Positions 1 to 9,699 of a DNA stretch of 60,613 nt are shown here, one piece after another (the stretch's first letter is position 1; each line of letters opens with the position of its first letter). Source of the DNA: Prorocentrum cordatum (Eukaryota > Sar > Dinophyceae > Prorocentrales > Prorocentraceae); assembly GCA_963575745.1 (NCBI GenBank), contig CAUYUJ010003448.1, positions 392,315 to 452,927 of the forward strand, given 5' to 3'. The notes beneath the pieces were generated by a model that was not told the DNA's origin, searched no databases, and saw only the letters and a list, made by a program, of their open reading frames with translations. The position numbers and the translations under genes were made by a program.

Positions 1-1139
1 ACCTCGGTGGAACAGGGCCGGGCGGAACAGGACCAGCGGAATAGGACCTCGGCGCAAGAGGCCCGCTTCCGCATGTCTCAAAGGACGCGCTGGCGCGCGG
101 GCACTTCACTGCGGGTCGGTGACCCAAGCGGGCGCGGTATCATGATGACGTCGACAACGGCGGCAACGATGACGACAGTAGCAGTGATGGTGGCGATCAT
201 GACGATGACGGCGGCAATGCCAATGACGGCGCCGCTGGTGACGATGGTGAAGATGCTGATGTCCACGTGCTGGTGATGAAGGTGGTTGGCTGATGACTGC
301 GGCAATGGTGGCGATTGACGATGGAGGTAACGGCGGTGATGCGATGGCGCTCATGGGGTTGATTGTGAAGAAGTGCGCGCGGGCAGGAATCAGAGAAATC
401 TGGTAAACTTGTTGTTGGATTGCAATTGGTTTTTCATATATTTCTGAAAAGCGCTACGTTGAAATTCTTTGAAGCCCGATGGTTTTGGAAAGATTTCGAC
501 ATGCGCGCGTGACGGCGCGCGCGCGAGCAACCCGACTGGTAGTGATTGGTGCGAATTCGTGCACTGGGCGCATGCTAGATCAACGCGAATGCCCCGCGTG
601 GTGAGATGAGAATGCGGGTTATGGACGAGATTGCTCAAACCATATGATCTCCCATGGTTTCAGCAAGTGGGCGCGGGCAGAACATGTGCAATATTTCGGA
701 ACACATGTATACACACATATGTGTATATATATATATATAGATGTATACGTATAAGTTTCTATACTAGCACGCTTGCGTAACTCGTGTGGTTTCGACATGT
801 GCGCGCGATTTTTGTTTGCAACGGGGGTTCTTCCAACATGATTTTTTGAAACAAACGAGCGTGTGCATGATATCATTGACAGGGATGAAAGGGGGGGCGA
901 CACCGGCCTAGCTGGCATGGTATGGTTCCACTTCGGAAAGCTAGCGATGATGCAGAATCGAATATCTTTTGCAATGTCCCAGGCGGGGTCGATAACCACA
1001 GGGGGGAGGTTGGTGAAGTTTTTTTTTTTTTTTTTTTTTTTTTGTTTGTTTTTTGTGTTTTTTGTGGGTTGTTATGAATAATACATAATAATAATTATTA
1101 TATATTCTGAAATGAGAACCGATGTGTTGAAACCTAATG
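1..1139. other. gene-poor leading region with simple repeats
   Basis: No gene is supported. About 140-330 is rich in GAT/GAC/GGC triplets and reads as an Asp/Gly-rich low-complexity peptide in one frame, with no recognisable domain. A TA/TG microsatellite lies near 716-741, and a T homopolymer of about 22 runs near 1019-1042. One fluent minus-strand stretch (880-1018) is listed separately. Confidence 0.5.
880..1018 (-). other. possible orphan exon
   Basis: The minus strand reads without stops through a non-repetitive peptide containing PPVVIDPAWDIAKDIRF and then FPKWNHTMPARP. It lies downstream of MCO exon III on the same strand, so it could be a later exon, but it carries no copper-ligand motif and I do not recognise it. 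Chance openness is a real alternative. Confidence 0.2.
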
Positions 1140-1480
1140 TGATGCAGTGCGTGCGGTACCAGCTATGTGCTACACAGATCTGTGGTGCAACCGATGCGGT
1201 GCAAGGTGGTGCAAAAGCTGTGTTGCATGATCGATGTGTTGCAGGCTAGGATGTGCAAGCTATGTCCTTCAAGCAGCAGCAGACCCCTCGTGGGCGCCCA
1301 CGTGCGTCCAGGCGAAACCTCGGCGCACCCAGCCAGCCCACAGGGCCCCCACGAAGCGCTCACGGACGCCCACCACCAGAAACCCGGCGGACCTGGCCGC
1401 CGCAACGGGGCGTCCACGAGGCGCCCACGGCCGCCCACCAGGCGGAACCCCAGCGGACCCATTGAACTTGGTGGTCTCCA
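1140..1480 (+). repeat. dispersed repeat, inverted copy near 53.9-54.36 kb
   Basis: The segment has a TGTGGTGCAA/GTGCAAGC-type part followed by a part made of GGCGAAACCTCGGCG and GGCGCCCACG units. The same two parts occur in reverse complement at about 53930-54360. Internal units of about 50 bp suggest a short tandem structure. No coding potential is evident. Confidence 0.55.
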
Positions 1481-2008
1481 AACCAAGTGACACCCGGTGG
1501 TGACCCCGATTCCCCAAATAAATAATTCTGGGCCGCCACCGGGTTTGGGGACACGCGGTCGCCACGAGGTTTTGCGTTTCCTGGGCCAGCCAACGCTCGA
1601 AAACAATTACCCAAATCGCCCAAAACTCACCACCCGGTGTTCTCACCACCACGTTTGGGGACCACCAATGCACTGAATGCGGGGAATTTTTCCGTCGGCG
1701 GCGAGGCACGTTCGGCTGCACCAGCGCTGGAGCTAAGCAGGGGGCACCGAGAAGCGAATTGGCCAGCGTGCCAGAGCGGGAAAAGGACAGACAGGGCGGC
1801 CGCGGGGGGGTGGGGAGGGTGGAAGAGGAGGCCACTCAGGGGCGGACGGGTCTACGCCTGAGCGTGCTGGCGCGGCCAGCCCCGCCGTCGGGGACTGATT
1901 GAGGGTAACACGTGAGAGCCCCTGGGTGCAAATACTGGGTGGGTAGACATCGGCCAAGGACCTCGAACCTCGAACCTGGATGCTCCGACTCCTCGCCAAC
2001 CCCGTCGC

Positions 2009-2110
2009 CTTGTCTATCTCGGCGCACACGGGGTTTCCCGGCTGCGCGCCCTCGGCCCTCAGGCACGCCTCCGCGCTCGGCCACTCGTCGCTGAGCGCCA
2101 CGATGCGCTC
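2009..2110 (-). CDS. multicopper oxidase exon III (inter-domain segment)
   Basis: Thirty-four codons read ERIVALSDEW, then AEACLRAEGAQPGNP, then AEIDK. This matches the stretch after the first cupredoxin-like domain of laccase-type oxidases, where a 'DEE..VLLLSDW' segment leads into domain 2. The exon begins after an AG acceptor and ends at AAG|GC, a GC donor. Joining it to exon II (4622-4786) gives an unbroken LYDEE-RIVALSDEW reading in phase 0. The intron between them (2111-4621) would have a GA donor and AG acceptor. No copper ligand is expected in this segment. The next exon (second cupredoxin domain) was not found in 1-2008, so the gene is incomplete in the window or decayed. Confidence 0.6.
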
Positions 2111-2450
2111 CTCGCAGTGGGGCGAGAAGGGAGGAGGATCGATCGGGTGCGCCGACGGGGAGGGCAAGCAAGAGGAGGGGGGAGAGCAGCATGGCCCGAG
2201 GCAGGTGGGCGGACGAGGGAGGGGCGAGGGAACGTACTGGAAGGGGAAGAGGGGGCCATGAGGTGTGGTAGATGTCATGGCCCCGGCCATGCCCCCCCCC
2301 GCCCCCCTGTCCTCACCTCCCCGCGGACACCGCCGAGAGATCGAAACTTCTGTGCGCTTTCGGGCTATCTGAATCCAAGATCTCACCGGGCACCCGCGCC
2401 GCCACGGCTCGGCCACCCTTAGAGCCCTGGCCGGCACGAATACGAGGACT

Positions 2451-2633
2451 CGGCTACACGCAAAGAGTGACCCTGGGTAAGAATTACCTCTGGTGCGCGG
2501 CTTTTTTGGGGCCGCGGGGGGGCCAAACACAAGCGCGCAAGACGCCACTGCCGCCTCGCGTTCGGCGATCGGGGGACCCCAGTGGGCCCGCACCACAGCT
2601 TACTCCGGTGAAGGGTCACTCTTACGTGTAGTC
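2451..2633. mobile_element. MITE-like element, copy 1 (terminal inverted repeats)
   Basis: It starts CGGCTACACGCAAAGAGTG and ends with the near-perfect reverse complement, CACTCTTACGTGTAGTC. The interior carries GATCGGGGGACCCCAGTGGG. A second copy at 52531-52709 has the same ends and interior. Length (183 and 179 bp), inverted ends and no coding capacity fit a non-autonomous DNA element. Target duplications were not established. Confidence 0.65.
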
Positions 2634-3646
2634 CAGAGGATGGGCCCAGGGGGCGATGTCCAATCCACGGACCCGGACCTCCAGGCGCCGCGAAAGAGAC
2701 AAAGAAAGCCTGCAGTCTGTTTTCTCGACTCTGGCCTCTGGCGGCCGCTTTCGGGCCCTGGGACAGTGAACGAGTACCCGGGGCGCAACGCTGGTCCCAG
2801 GGAAGGGGTTGAGAGGTCCAGGGGCACAAGCAGTCAAACATCGGGGGGACTGGGGCGAGAAGGAGAACGTGGGCGAAAGAAGTGGAGGAGGAGGCGTTTG
2901 TATCTTGGGAGGCGTAATATGTTTTTCATTGAAGGGGACGGGACGGGCAAAGAGGAGCAGAAGGAGGGCGAGGATGAGCACTTCGGCTTACATTCGAAAC
3001 GTGGCCCTAAGAACGTGGGTCAAGAACGTGAGCCCCTTTGCCGAAGGCCCAAGACCCTATGGACATACCACAAACGAAGACCATTCCAATGTGGGAAGGC
3101 CAGACACGAAGAACATGATGGTCATCCTTCAGCACTAAGACTGTCCTGAACCCTCGTGCCAACTGTATGCCGGTTCGACGGGGCCACCATACGTTCGAAA
3201 TTGGCCCCCAGAACAGTCCAAGAGTATCCTGGCCACTTTTTCGAGTTGCGTCCAGCTTGGGCGACAAAAGCCTCTGGGAACATATCCGAAACCAAGTCGT
3301 CGTCGTCGCCGTCGCCGACGCCGTCGCCGTCGTCGTCGTCGTCGTCGCCGCCGCCGTCGTCGGCACGGCGATGTTTTTGTAATGGTTGTCGTATTGATCA
3401 CTGGCAATGTCATCGTGGTGGTGGTGGTGGTGGTCGTCGTCGTCGTCAGCATATGCACCATCTTTGTTACCATCACTGTCATAATAGCTATGCTGCTATC
3501 CTCCTTTCTCCCTTCCTCCCTCCTCCCTCCATACTTCCTGCCAGTCTTCGCTCCCTCCCACCCTTCATCCCTGCGGTCCCCCCACTCCTTCCTCCTCGCC
3601 TCTTTCCCGCACCACTCCTCCCCCACCATTTCTAGAAATGATTTCT
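2634..3646. other. no gene recognised; CGT and GGT microsatellites
   Basis: This lies in the predicted MCO intron between exons II and III. A GTC/CGC triplet tract (about 3296-3365) and a GTG/GTC tract (about 3415-3450) give long open frames of Ser, Val or Thr runs that I treat as artefacts. A pyrimidine-rich CTCC tract covers about 3500-3630. Confidence 0.6.
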
Positions 3647-3777
3647 CGGAGGTCCGCGCGGATTTCTTGGATCGGCGCTGGACCACCCTCCCTGGCGCGC
3701 GGAGCGCGCCAGGGGCGGCTCCGGAGGCGCTGGCAGGGGGGCCAAACGCCGATCCAAGAAATGCGCGCGGACCTCCG
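3647..3777. mobile_element. short inverted-repeat element, copy 1
   Basis: The left arm begins CGGAGGTCCGCGCGGATTTC and continues TTGGATCGGCGCTGG. The right arm is its reverse complement (CGCCGATCCAAGAAATGCGC, then GCGGACCTCCG). The centre is GC-rich. A related element with the same core arms lies at 60373-60487. It is a fold-back or MITE-like element without coding capacity. Confidence 0.6.
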
Positions 3778-3829
3778 AAAAACTATGTTCATATACAGTT
3801 CTCCTTTCGTCCAGAGGAGGCGGGCCAGC

Positions 3830-4560
3830 GCAAACACAAGACTCATCGACGATGTTGGAATAAACCTTCCCTCCAAGCTCCCTCTTCATAGGTCCCTACA
3901 AGGGCTCATGTCCACTGAGGTAAGTGCCCTGTTGGGAGACAACCGTTAGAAGAACCTGAAGCGTGCCGAGACACCATTCTCGGGAGGTTAACGCCACGAA
4001 TCACCCTCACTGTTGCGTCTGGACGGTCCTGAATCGTGCCCGAATACGAGTCTTGGGACTTCAACACCGCGAATCAACGTAACTGTTGCGCGACGCCAAA
4101 GCGAGTGTGCGCTGCGCCAAGGCGATGACCACGTTTTGAAAACCACCCGCCCTCACTCCGTTACATTCTTGCAATTATTGAAAGACGAATGTGCGCGACG
4201 CGAAAACGAGAACCACATTTTGAAAACCACCCGCCCTCAATCCGTGAAACTATTGCACATGTTGAAAACGGGTGTGCGCGACGCTACAACGAGAACCACA
4301 TTCGAAAACCACCCGCCCTCAATTCGTGAAGCTCGTGGGCATTGTGAGAACGAATTTGCGCGGCGCTAAGGCGAGAACCACATTTTGAAAACCGCCCTCC
4401 CTCTATCCGTGAAGCTCTTGCACATTTTGAGCTTCAAGATCACAAATGGAAAAGAAGTCTCAAGCGAAACGCCCGGCCCGCCCTTTCGACCAGCCTCGGG
4501 GCGCGACAGGGAAAGGTTACTTATAAGGAGAAGGAATGGAGGAGGAGGAGGAGGAGGAGG
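3830..4560 (-). repeat. composite repeat family 2, copy 1
   Basis: Read on the minus strand, the order is a segment beginning near 4540, then tandem units of about 75-85 bp (GTGGTTCTCG...CGCGCACAC...TTTCACGGATTGAGGGCGGG), then a segment with GTCCCAAGACTCGTATTCGG, then a terminal AGCTTGGAGGGAAGGTTTAT. The same order recurs on the plus strand at about 27290-28060 and 52960-53830. A GGA microsatellite lies beside it. No gene is contained. Confidence 0.6.
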
Positions 4561-4610
4561 AGGAGGAGGAGGAGGAGGAGGAGGAGGAGGAGGAGGAGGA
4601 GGAGGACGAG
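4534..4610 (+). repeat. (GGA)n microsatellite
   Basis: About 75 bp of near-perfect GGA directly follow (in gene orientation) the 3' end of MCO exon II on the minus strand. The Ser, Glu or Gly runs read through it are not coding. Confidence 0.9.
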
Positions 4611-4621
4611 GCGGCGTGCTC

Positions 4622-4786
4622 CTCGTCATACAGCGAGGCATGCGGGTCGCTGCGCTTGTGGATGACAATGGGGCCCTTGAGGCCGCGGTCGGCCTGCAGC
4701 GCCTGCATGTGCGCGTGCCAGAAGTGGGTGCCGGAATTGGCTTTGAAGCGGTAGGTGAAGACACCGCCCTGCGGCGCGATGCCCGC
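4622..4786 (-). CDS. multicopper oxidase exon II (copper-binding)
   Basis: Fifty-five codons read AGIAPQGGVFTYRFKANSG, then THFWHAHMQALQADRGLKG, then PIVIHKRSDPHASLYDEE. The HxH pair in HFWHAHM is the second type-2/type-3 copper ligand motif of laccases, ascorbate oxidases and ferroxidases, and GLKGPIVIH is the usual end of cupredoxin domain 1. The acceptor is CGTCAG|GCG and the donor GAG|GA. Joined to exon I it restores GVTQ-AGIAPQGG, matching the family 'GV.Q..I.PG..F.Y.F' pattern in phase 0. The acceptor lies about 20 bp beyond the tail of the composite repeat at 4806-6121. Loss of function elsewhere in the gene cannot be excluded. Confidence 0.75.
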
Positions 4787-4805
4787 CTGACGGCGATGTT
4801 GATTC

Positions 4806-6121
4806 CCAATTATTCTGTGGTGCTGGAGTCTCGTTTTGAAGAAACAGCGCCCCGCGTCACCTCCTCCTCCTCCTCCTCCTCCTCCTCCTCACTCCTCCTC
4901 CCCCTCCTTCCTCCTCCCATCCTTCTGCTGCCCCCGCTCCTCCCGTCCTTGCCTCTGCCTTCCGCAAGTCCTCATCGTTCCTCGTCATCATCATCGTCAT
5001 TCCCATTGCCATCGCCATCATCCACATCATCGTAACCATCAAGGTCCGCATCATGCCTCTGCTCTCCGCAGGTCCACAGTTTCGGTACACCAATCACACG
5101 TTTCGTGGCCCCGTAGGGAGCTCCAACGAAGGCCCCAGTGGCAGCGCCCGCATGGCGCCACCGCACCCATGCCGGCACACCAATCACACGTTTCGTGGCC
5201 ACATATGGACCTCCACCCAAAGTCCCAAAGGTGCGCTCGCATGGCGCCGCCGCGCCCATTACAGCACACCCTCACATGTTTCGTGGCCCCATAGGGAGTC
5301 CCACAGAAGGCCCCAGTGGCTGCGCTCGCATGTCGCCACCGCACCCATGTCGGCACACATCACACACTTATGGTTGCCCCAAATGGAGCTCCACCGAAGG
5401 CTCTGGTGGCTGTGCTCGCATGCCGCCACCGCACCCGTGCCGGCACACGCCTCACACGTTTCCAGTCCCATAGGTGGCTCCACCGAAGGCCCCAATGCAA
5501 TGGCTGCACTCGCATGCCGGCACCGCGCCAATTTCGTCGCACCGCTCACACGTTTCGTGGCCCCCAAAAAAGCTCCACCGCCAGTTGCTGCGATCGCATG
5601 CCGCCACCGCACCCATTCCGGCACACCCGTCAAACGTTTCGTCGCCCCATAGGGAGCTCCACCGAGGGCGCCAGTGGCTGCGCTCGCATGCCGCCACCGC
5701 GCCCATTTCGGCACACCCCTCACATGTTTCGCGGCCGGATAGGGAGTCCCACAGAAGGCCCCCGTGGCTGCGCTCGCATGGCGCCATCGCACCCATGTTG
5801 GCACACACCTCACACACTTTTGGTTGCCCCAAGCGGAGCTCCACCGAAGGCTCTGGTGGCTGCGCTCGCATGCCGCCACCGCACCCATGTCGGCACCCCC
5901 CTCACACGTTTCTGGCCCCATAGGGAGCTCTACCGAAGGCCCCAGTGGTTGCGCTCGCATGCCGCCACCGCTACACCCCTGCCCGCACTGCCCCGCGCCT
6001 CGTTCTTCCTGCGGCGCGCTGCTTATGAGAGCTACTCGGAGTTTGCACGCCCCCCTCCTTCGTCTCATCTCCCTCGCGGTACTCGCAGCTGCATATAGTT
6101 GGGTCCTTCGTCAGGCTACTT
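4806..6121 (-). repeat. composite array repeat, copy A
   Basis: On the minus strand it opens with the head motif (CCTGACGAAGGACCCAAC, 6090-6121). Next come about ten units of 85-90 bp containing GGAGCTCCCTATGGGGCCAC and GCATGCGAGCGCAGCC, then a GGA/GAT-rich tract, then the tail (TTCTTCAAAACGAGACTCC...CACCACAG, about 4815-4857). It lies in sense orientation in the giant intron of the MCO gene, ending next to the 3' splice site of exon II. Frames open through it are repeat artefacts. Confidence 0.7.
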
Positions 6122-6137
6122 GTTTTGTTTGTGTGCT

Positions 6138-6209
6138 TGCTTCTGTTTGTTGTTGTTGTTGTTGCTGTTGTTGCTGTTGTTGTTGTTGGTGTTGTTGTTG
6201 TTGATGTTT

Positions 6210-6265
<56 letters not shown>

Positions 6266-6266
6266 G
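6138..6266 (+). repeat. (TTG)n microsatellite
   Basis: About 125 bp of TTG/GTT units with a few interruptions lie directly next to the head of composite repeat A. Similar tracts are at 7026-7076 and 25388-25432. Confidence 0.9.
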
Positions 6267-7025
6267 AACATTATTTCTTCTTAAGAATAATTATTGTTGG
6301 GACCCCTGGTGCGCGCCCCCCCCGCCGCGCCTAGGCCGCAGCCTCATTTTCATCATTTTCGTGAGGAACCTCAGGCAAAACGATGTGATCCAGATCCGGT
6401 TGTTTTGTTGACGCCCGCTTTCCCTTGCAAAAAATAAGCTAAAGTGGACATTTCTTGTTCTAACATAACCAAACTTCAAGAATCCCTTGCAAAAAATAAG
6501 GTAAAGTGGACATTCGCGCGCGCAAGACGAAATCCTTCCAAAACCTTAGTTTTCGTAGCGATTTTAACATAAAAACATCAAAAAACCAATGGTTTTTCAA
6601 AAAAAAATGTCAAAATTTCATCCCGCGCGCTCTTGCGGATTCGTAGGAAACCCAACACTTTTTAAACATTTCTGTCAAACGGGCTTTTGCGAGCAACTTT
6701 TTCGAACTTCTGCAACAACGGTTGCGCACCTGCCAGGGCCATCATCCCTGTCAAATAATACCATGCGGGACACATTCGTTTTTTCTTCGCGCGCGCACGC
6801 CGTCGTCGTCGGCCGCGGGGCCCTGAATAGTAGCCACGGTCGTCCGCATGCCACGAAGTGAAGTGTCCGAACGTCATAGGGCGGGAAGCTGGGTGTGGGT
6901 GGTGGCGAAGAGTCGTTTGGAAATTTGGTAGAGCTTGAACCGGCCCCCCCACAAAGTGGGGGTATTGCCCGCCTCCTATGAAAACCCTGGCACTGGTGAG
7001 AACGGAGTGTCCCCACGTGCTAGTA

Positions 7026-7076
<51 letters not shown>

Positions 7077-7298
7077 GAATGTTATTGCTTCTAAAGAAAT
7101 ATTATTGTTGGGACCCCTGGTGCGCGACCCCCCCGTTTTATCTAGGCCGCAGCCTTGTTTTCATCATTTTCGAGCGAAAGCCCTTGACAAAACGATGTGA
7201 TCCAGATCCGGTTGTTTTGTTCCCCCCCGCTTTCCCTTGCAAAAAACAATATAAAATGACATTTCTTGTTCTAACATAACCACATTTCAAGAATCCAT
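6267..7298. repeat. duplicated intronic repeat block
   Basis: The sequence after the TTG tract (TATTGTTGGGACCCCTGG through CGATGTGATCCAGATCCGG to the CCCTTGCAAAAAA motif) occurs at about 6290-6500 and again at about 7100-7310. Between them is a diverged copy of the 292-bp unit (about 6488-6790) and the left copy of a 245-bp direct repeat (6828-7076). No gene was recognised. Confidence 0.6.
6828..7076 (+). repeat. left copy of 245-bp direct repeat flanking the element
   Basis: The segment from TAGTAGCCACGGTCGTCCGC through GAACGTCATAGGGCGGGAAG and CACAAAGTGGGGGTATTG to a TTG tract is almost identical to 25188-25432, in the same orientation and 18.36 kb away. The pair brackets the Helitron-like block. 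Confidence 0.75.
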
Positions 7299-8440
7299 TG
7301 CAAAAAATGACACGAAGTGCACATCGCCGCGGCCGCCGCGCGCGCATGTCGAAATCCTTCCAAACACACTGTGATTTCAACAATTTCAAGATGCGATGTC
7401 AAGGAAACATATGAAAACACACCACTTTCTCATCAACAAATTCTGAAAATCTGCCCCCGCGCGCATGCTGAATCCTTCCAAAACCAATGGTTTTTCAACA
7501 TTCCTATCAAACGGGGCTTCGAGGGCAACTTTTGCGCTCACCTCGAACTGCTTCAACAACGTCTGCGCGCCTGCGAGGGCCACCATCCCTTGCAAAAAAT
7601 GACACGCGGGGCACATGCGCGCGGCCGCCGCGCGCGCACCTCGAAATCCTGCCAAACACACTGTGATTTCAACAATTTCAAGATGCGATGTCAAGAAAAC
7701 ATATGAAAACACACCACTTTCTCACCCAACAATTCCGAAAATCTGCCCCCGCGCGCATGCTGAATCCTTCCAAAACCAATGGTTTTTCAACATTCCTATC
7801 AAACGGGGCTTCGAGGGCAACTTTTGCGCTCACCTCGAACTGCTTCAACAACGTCTGCGCGCCTGCGAGGGCCACCATCCCTTGCAAAAAATGACACGCG
7901 GGCACATGCGCGCGGCCGCCGCGCGCGCACCTCGAAATCCTGCCAAGCACACGGTGATTTCAACAATTTCAAGCTACGACTTCAATAAAACATATGAAAA
8001 CGTACGACTTTCTCATCCACAAAATCTGAAAATCCACCCGCGCGCTCTCGCTGAATCTTTCAAGAACTACTGGTTTTTCAACATTCCTGTCCATCGGGGC
8101 TTCGCGGGCGACTTTCGCGCGCGCGTCGAACTCCTTCGATGACGTTCGCGCGCCTGCCAGGGGCCACCATCCCTTGCAAAAAATGTCGCGCGGGCCACAT
8201 GCGCGCGGCCACCGCGCGCGCACCTCGAAATCCTGCCAAACACACTGTGATTTCAACAATTTCAAGCTACGACTTCAATAGAACATATGAAAACGTACGA
8301 CTTTCTCATCCAAAAAATCTGAAAATCCACCGCGCGCTCTCGCTGGATCTTTCAATAACCAATGGTTTTTCAACATTCCTGTTCGGCGCGTTCGGCCTCT
8401 AGGGCGTTCCGACACCTTAGGGTTAAACGGCCAGGCGTGC
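7299..8440 (+). repeat. 292-bp tandem repeat, about four copies
   Basis: The motif TGCAAAAAATG(A/T)C(A/G)CG starts at 7299, 7591, 7883 and 8175, an exact 292-bp spacing. Each unit carries an alternating CG-rich segment (CGCGCGGCCGCCGCGCGC), CCTCGAAATCCTGCCAAAC, and AACCAATGGTTTTTCAAC. The last unit is cut near 8400. No coding sequence is supported. Confidence 0.8.
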
Positions 8441-8443
8441 GTT

Positions 8444-8491
8444 CGTACACTAAGCTAGCGCCCAGAAAATGTTACCACAACAAGTCAGTGT
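8444..8491 (+). repeat. left 48-bp subterminal direct repeat
   Basis: The sequence around ACTAAGCTAGCGCCCAGAAA then ATGTTACCACAACAAGTCA is repeated at 25125-25172 with about four mismatches. A more degraded copy appears near 25050-25085. It marks the probable left limit of the GTAT-rich element. Confidence 0.65.
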
Positions 8492-8531
8492 GTCACCACG
8501 TCATCGAACAAAATCACTGATCACTGTCACA

Positions 8532-8553
8532 TCCGTAGCCATCTCGGATCAAG
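8532..8553 (+). other. relic dinoflagellate spliced leader, 5' of Helitron ORF
   Basis: TCCGTAGCCATCTC followed by GGATCAAG matches the 22-nt DinoSL consensus (D-CCGTAGCCATTTTGGCTCAAG) at 19 of 22 positions. It ends 26 nt before the ATG at 8580. Genomic DinoSL relics are known signs that a trans-spliced mRNA was reverse-transcribed and inserted. Confidence 0.6.
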
Positions 8554-8579
8554 GTATCGCCTGTGTTCTTGGATGGGTC

Positions 8580-9156
8580 ATGGCTTTGTCGGCGAAAGCC
8601 CTTGACGAGCAGTATGGCCCAGAGCTGTCGCGGCCTCCCTTGGCTGACTGCGGCAGCCCGTATTATTTGCATCAGGCGCTCGTTGCAAAGGGTATCCAGG
8701 TCAGTCACCAGGCGTGCAAGCTTTGGTGGTGCAAGTATCGGGTTGTGCCTGGCAAGGTCAGTATTTCTAGCGCCAAGGAGCTGGAGGAGCAGCACGGCTC
8801 TGCCATCCGCCACCTGGGCATCGAGTATAATACAGCTTTCAAATTATGCGGGGCGCTCCGACAGTTGGATCCACCACTGTATGTGTCAGATAAGGTCGCA
8901 ACGACGTGGCTACTGCAGTATTCTTTCAAAGAGACGCTTGTCAAAGTGCAGAACGCTGGCCATCTGGAGACCTGGTATGGAGAACGTATTCGCACAGACA
9001 TGCCCGAGGGGACTACTGACGGGGCCGTCTTGAAGCAGTGGCTCCCGGGGCATTTATCTGTATCTGCTGACGCCAGGGTATGCCAGAAGTGGCTCAGCAC
9101 GGAGTGGGGCGCCAAGGGGGCATTGAACACTGCCCAATCTGTGGAGGAATGTATAG
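8580..9156 (+). CDS. Helitron-like protein, exon 1 (HTH-like repeats)
   Basis: From ATG 8580 (MALSAKALDEQYG) this exon encodes repeated modules with the pattern L..QYG..I, a helix, a G..VS turn, then a W(L/W)..Y end. Clear ends are CKLWWCKYR, TTWLLQY and CQKWLSTEW. Turn-plus-tryptophan-helix spacing resembles tandem helix-turn-helix DNA-binding units, but the family is not one I can name. The frame is open upstream to 8469, but that ATG lies inside the 48-bp direct repeat, so 8580, just after the spliced-leader relic, is preferred. The exon ends at ATAG|GC (9157), splicing in phase to 9250. GTAT is strikingly frequent. Confidence 0.6.
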
Positions 9157-9249
9157 GCAGACAGTTAGTCTGAAAAAAACATAATTTGCAAATTGTTGTT
9201 TAATCCGATTTATAAATGCTTCGTTAACTGTTTGTTATAGTATATATAG
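9157..9249 (+). other. predicted GC-AG intron (93 bp)
   Basis: The donor is TATAG|GCAGAC and the acceptor TATATAG|GCCAGC. The intron is AT-rich, unlike its GC-rich flanks, and contains stops. Splicing joins EECI-G-QRLRLNQYR in frame. Confidence 0.65.
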
Positions 9250-9653
9250 GCCAGCGTCTTCGACTCAATCAGTATCGGGAGAGCTTCGCCGACGAGGCCG
9301 CCGCGGAGGTCCTCTCGCAGCTTCTCTCGGAGAGCGATCCTCCCGTCGCTGTCAGCGGTATGGTTTTGAGGCAATGGTACGTGAAGTATCACCCTGACTC
9401 TGGACCTTTGCAGTATGACACGGCTGAAAAACTCAACGCGGCACTTGGCGACCACATGCGCGCGGTATATCCAGGGCTGAAATACCACGCGTTGCATACC
9501 GTGTTGCGTATGCGACGGAAAGCTGTCTTGGTGTCCCGAGGAGTGTTGAGACAGTGGTGCGATGTGTATGCGTCGGTGAGCTCCTCAGTGCAGGCGGCAG
9601 CTTCATCCGCCCAGGCCGTCGCCAAGCGTGGATTGAAGCGCCTGGCGGCACAG
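9250..9653 (+). CDS. Helitron-like protein, exon 2 (HTH-like repeats)
   Basis: It continues the module series with VAVSGMVLRQWYVKY and VLVSRGVLRQWCDVY, then an Ala/Lys/Arg-rich linker (AKRGLKRLAAQ). The reading frame must change before about 9700. Either a 1-nt indel occurred, or a 46-bp GT-AG intron (9654-9699) with AG|G at both ends joins AAQ to EPVSKQQATAA in phase 0. The very short intron is possible but unproven. Confidence 0.5.
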
Positions 9654-9699
9654 GTCGCAGGCGGGGTATTGAAACGGCCAGCCGCCGCCGGACTGGGAG

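Noticed and set aside
1733-2596. A 287-codon minus-strand gene spanning MCO exon III
   Set aside because: Only 2009-2110 shows family similarity. The remainder is Pro/Ser/Arg-rich sequence and includes part of a MITE-like element.
5053-6098. Long frames on both strands in 5.0-6.1 kb and 38.2-38.9 kb
   Set aside because: These are composite repeat arrays A and D. The peptides are permutations of the unit.
8469-8579. Start of the Helitron ORF at the ATG 8469
   Set aside because: That ATG lies in the 48-bp repeat present again at 25125, and the spliced-leader relic at 8532 lies inside the extension.
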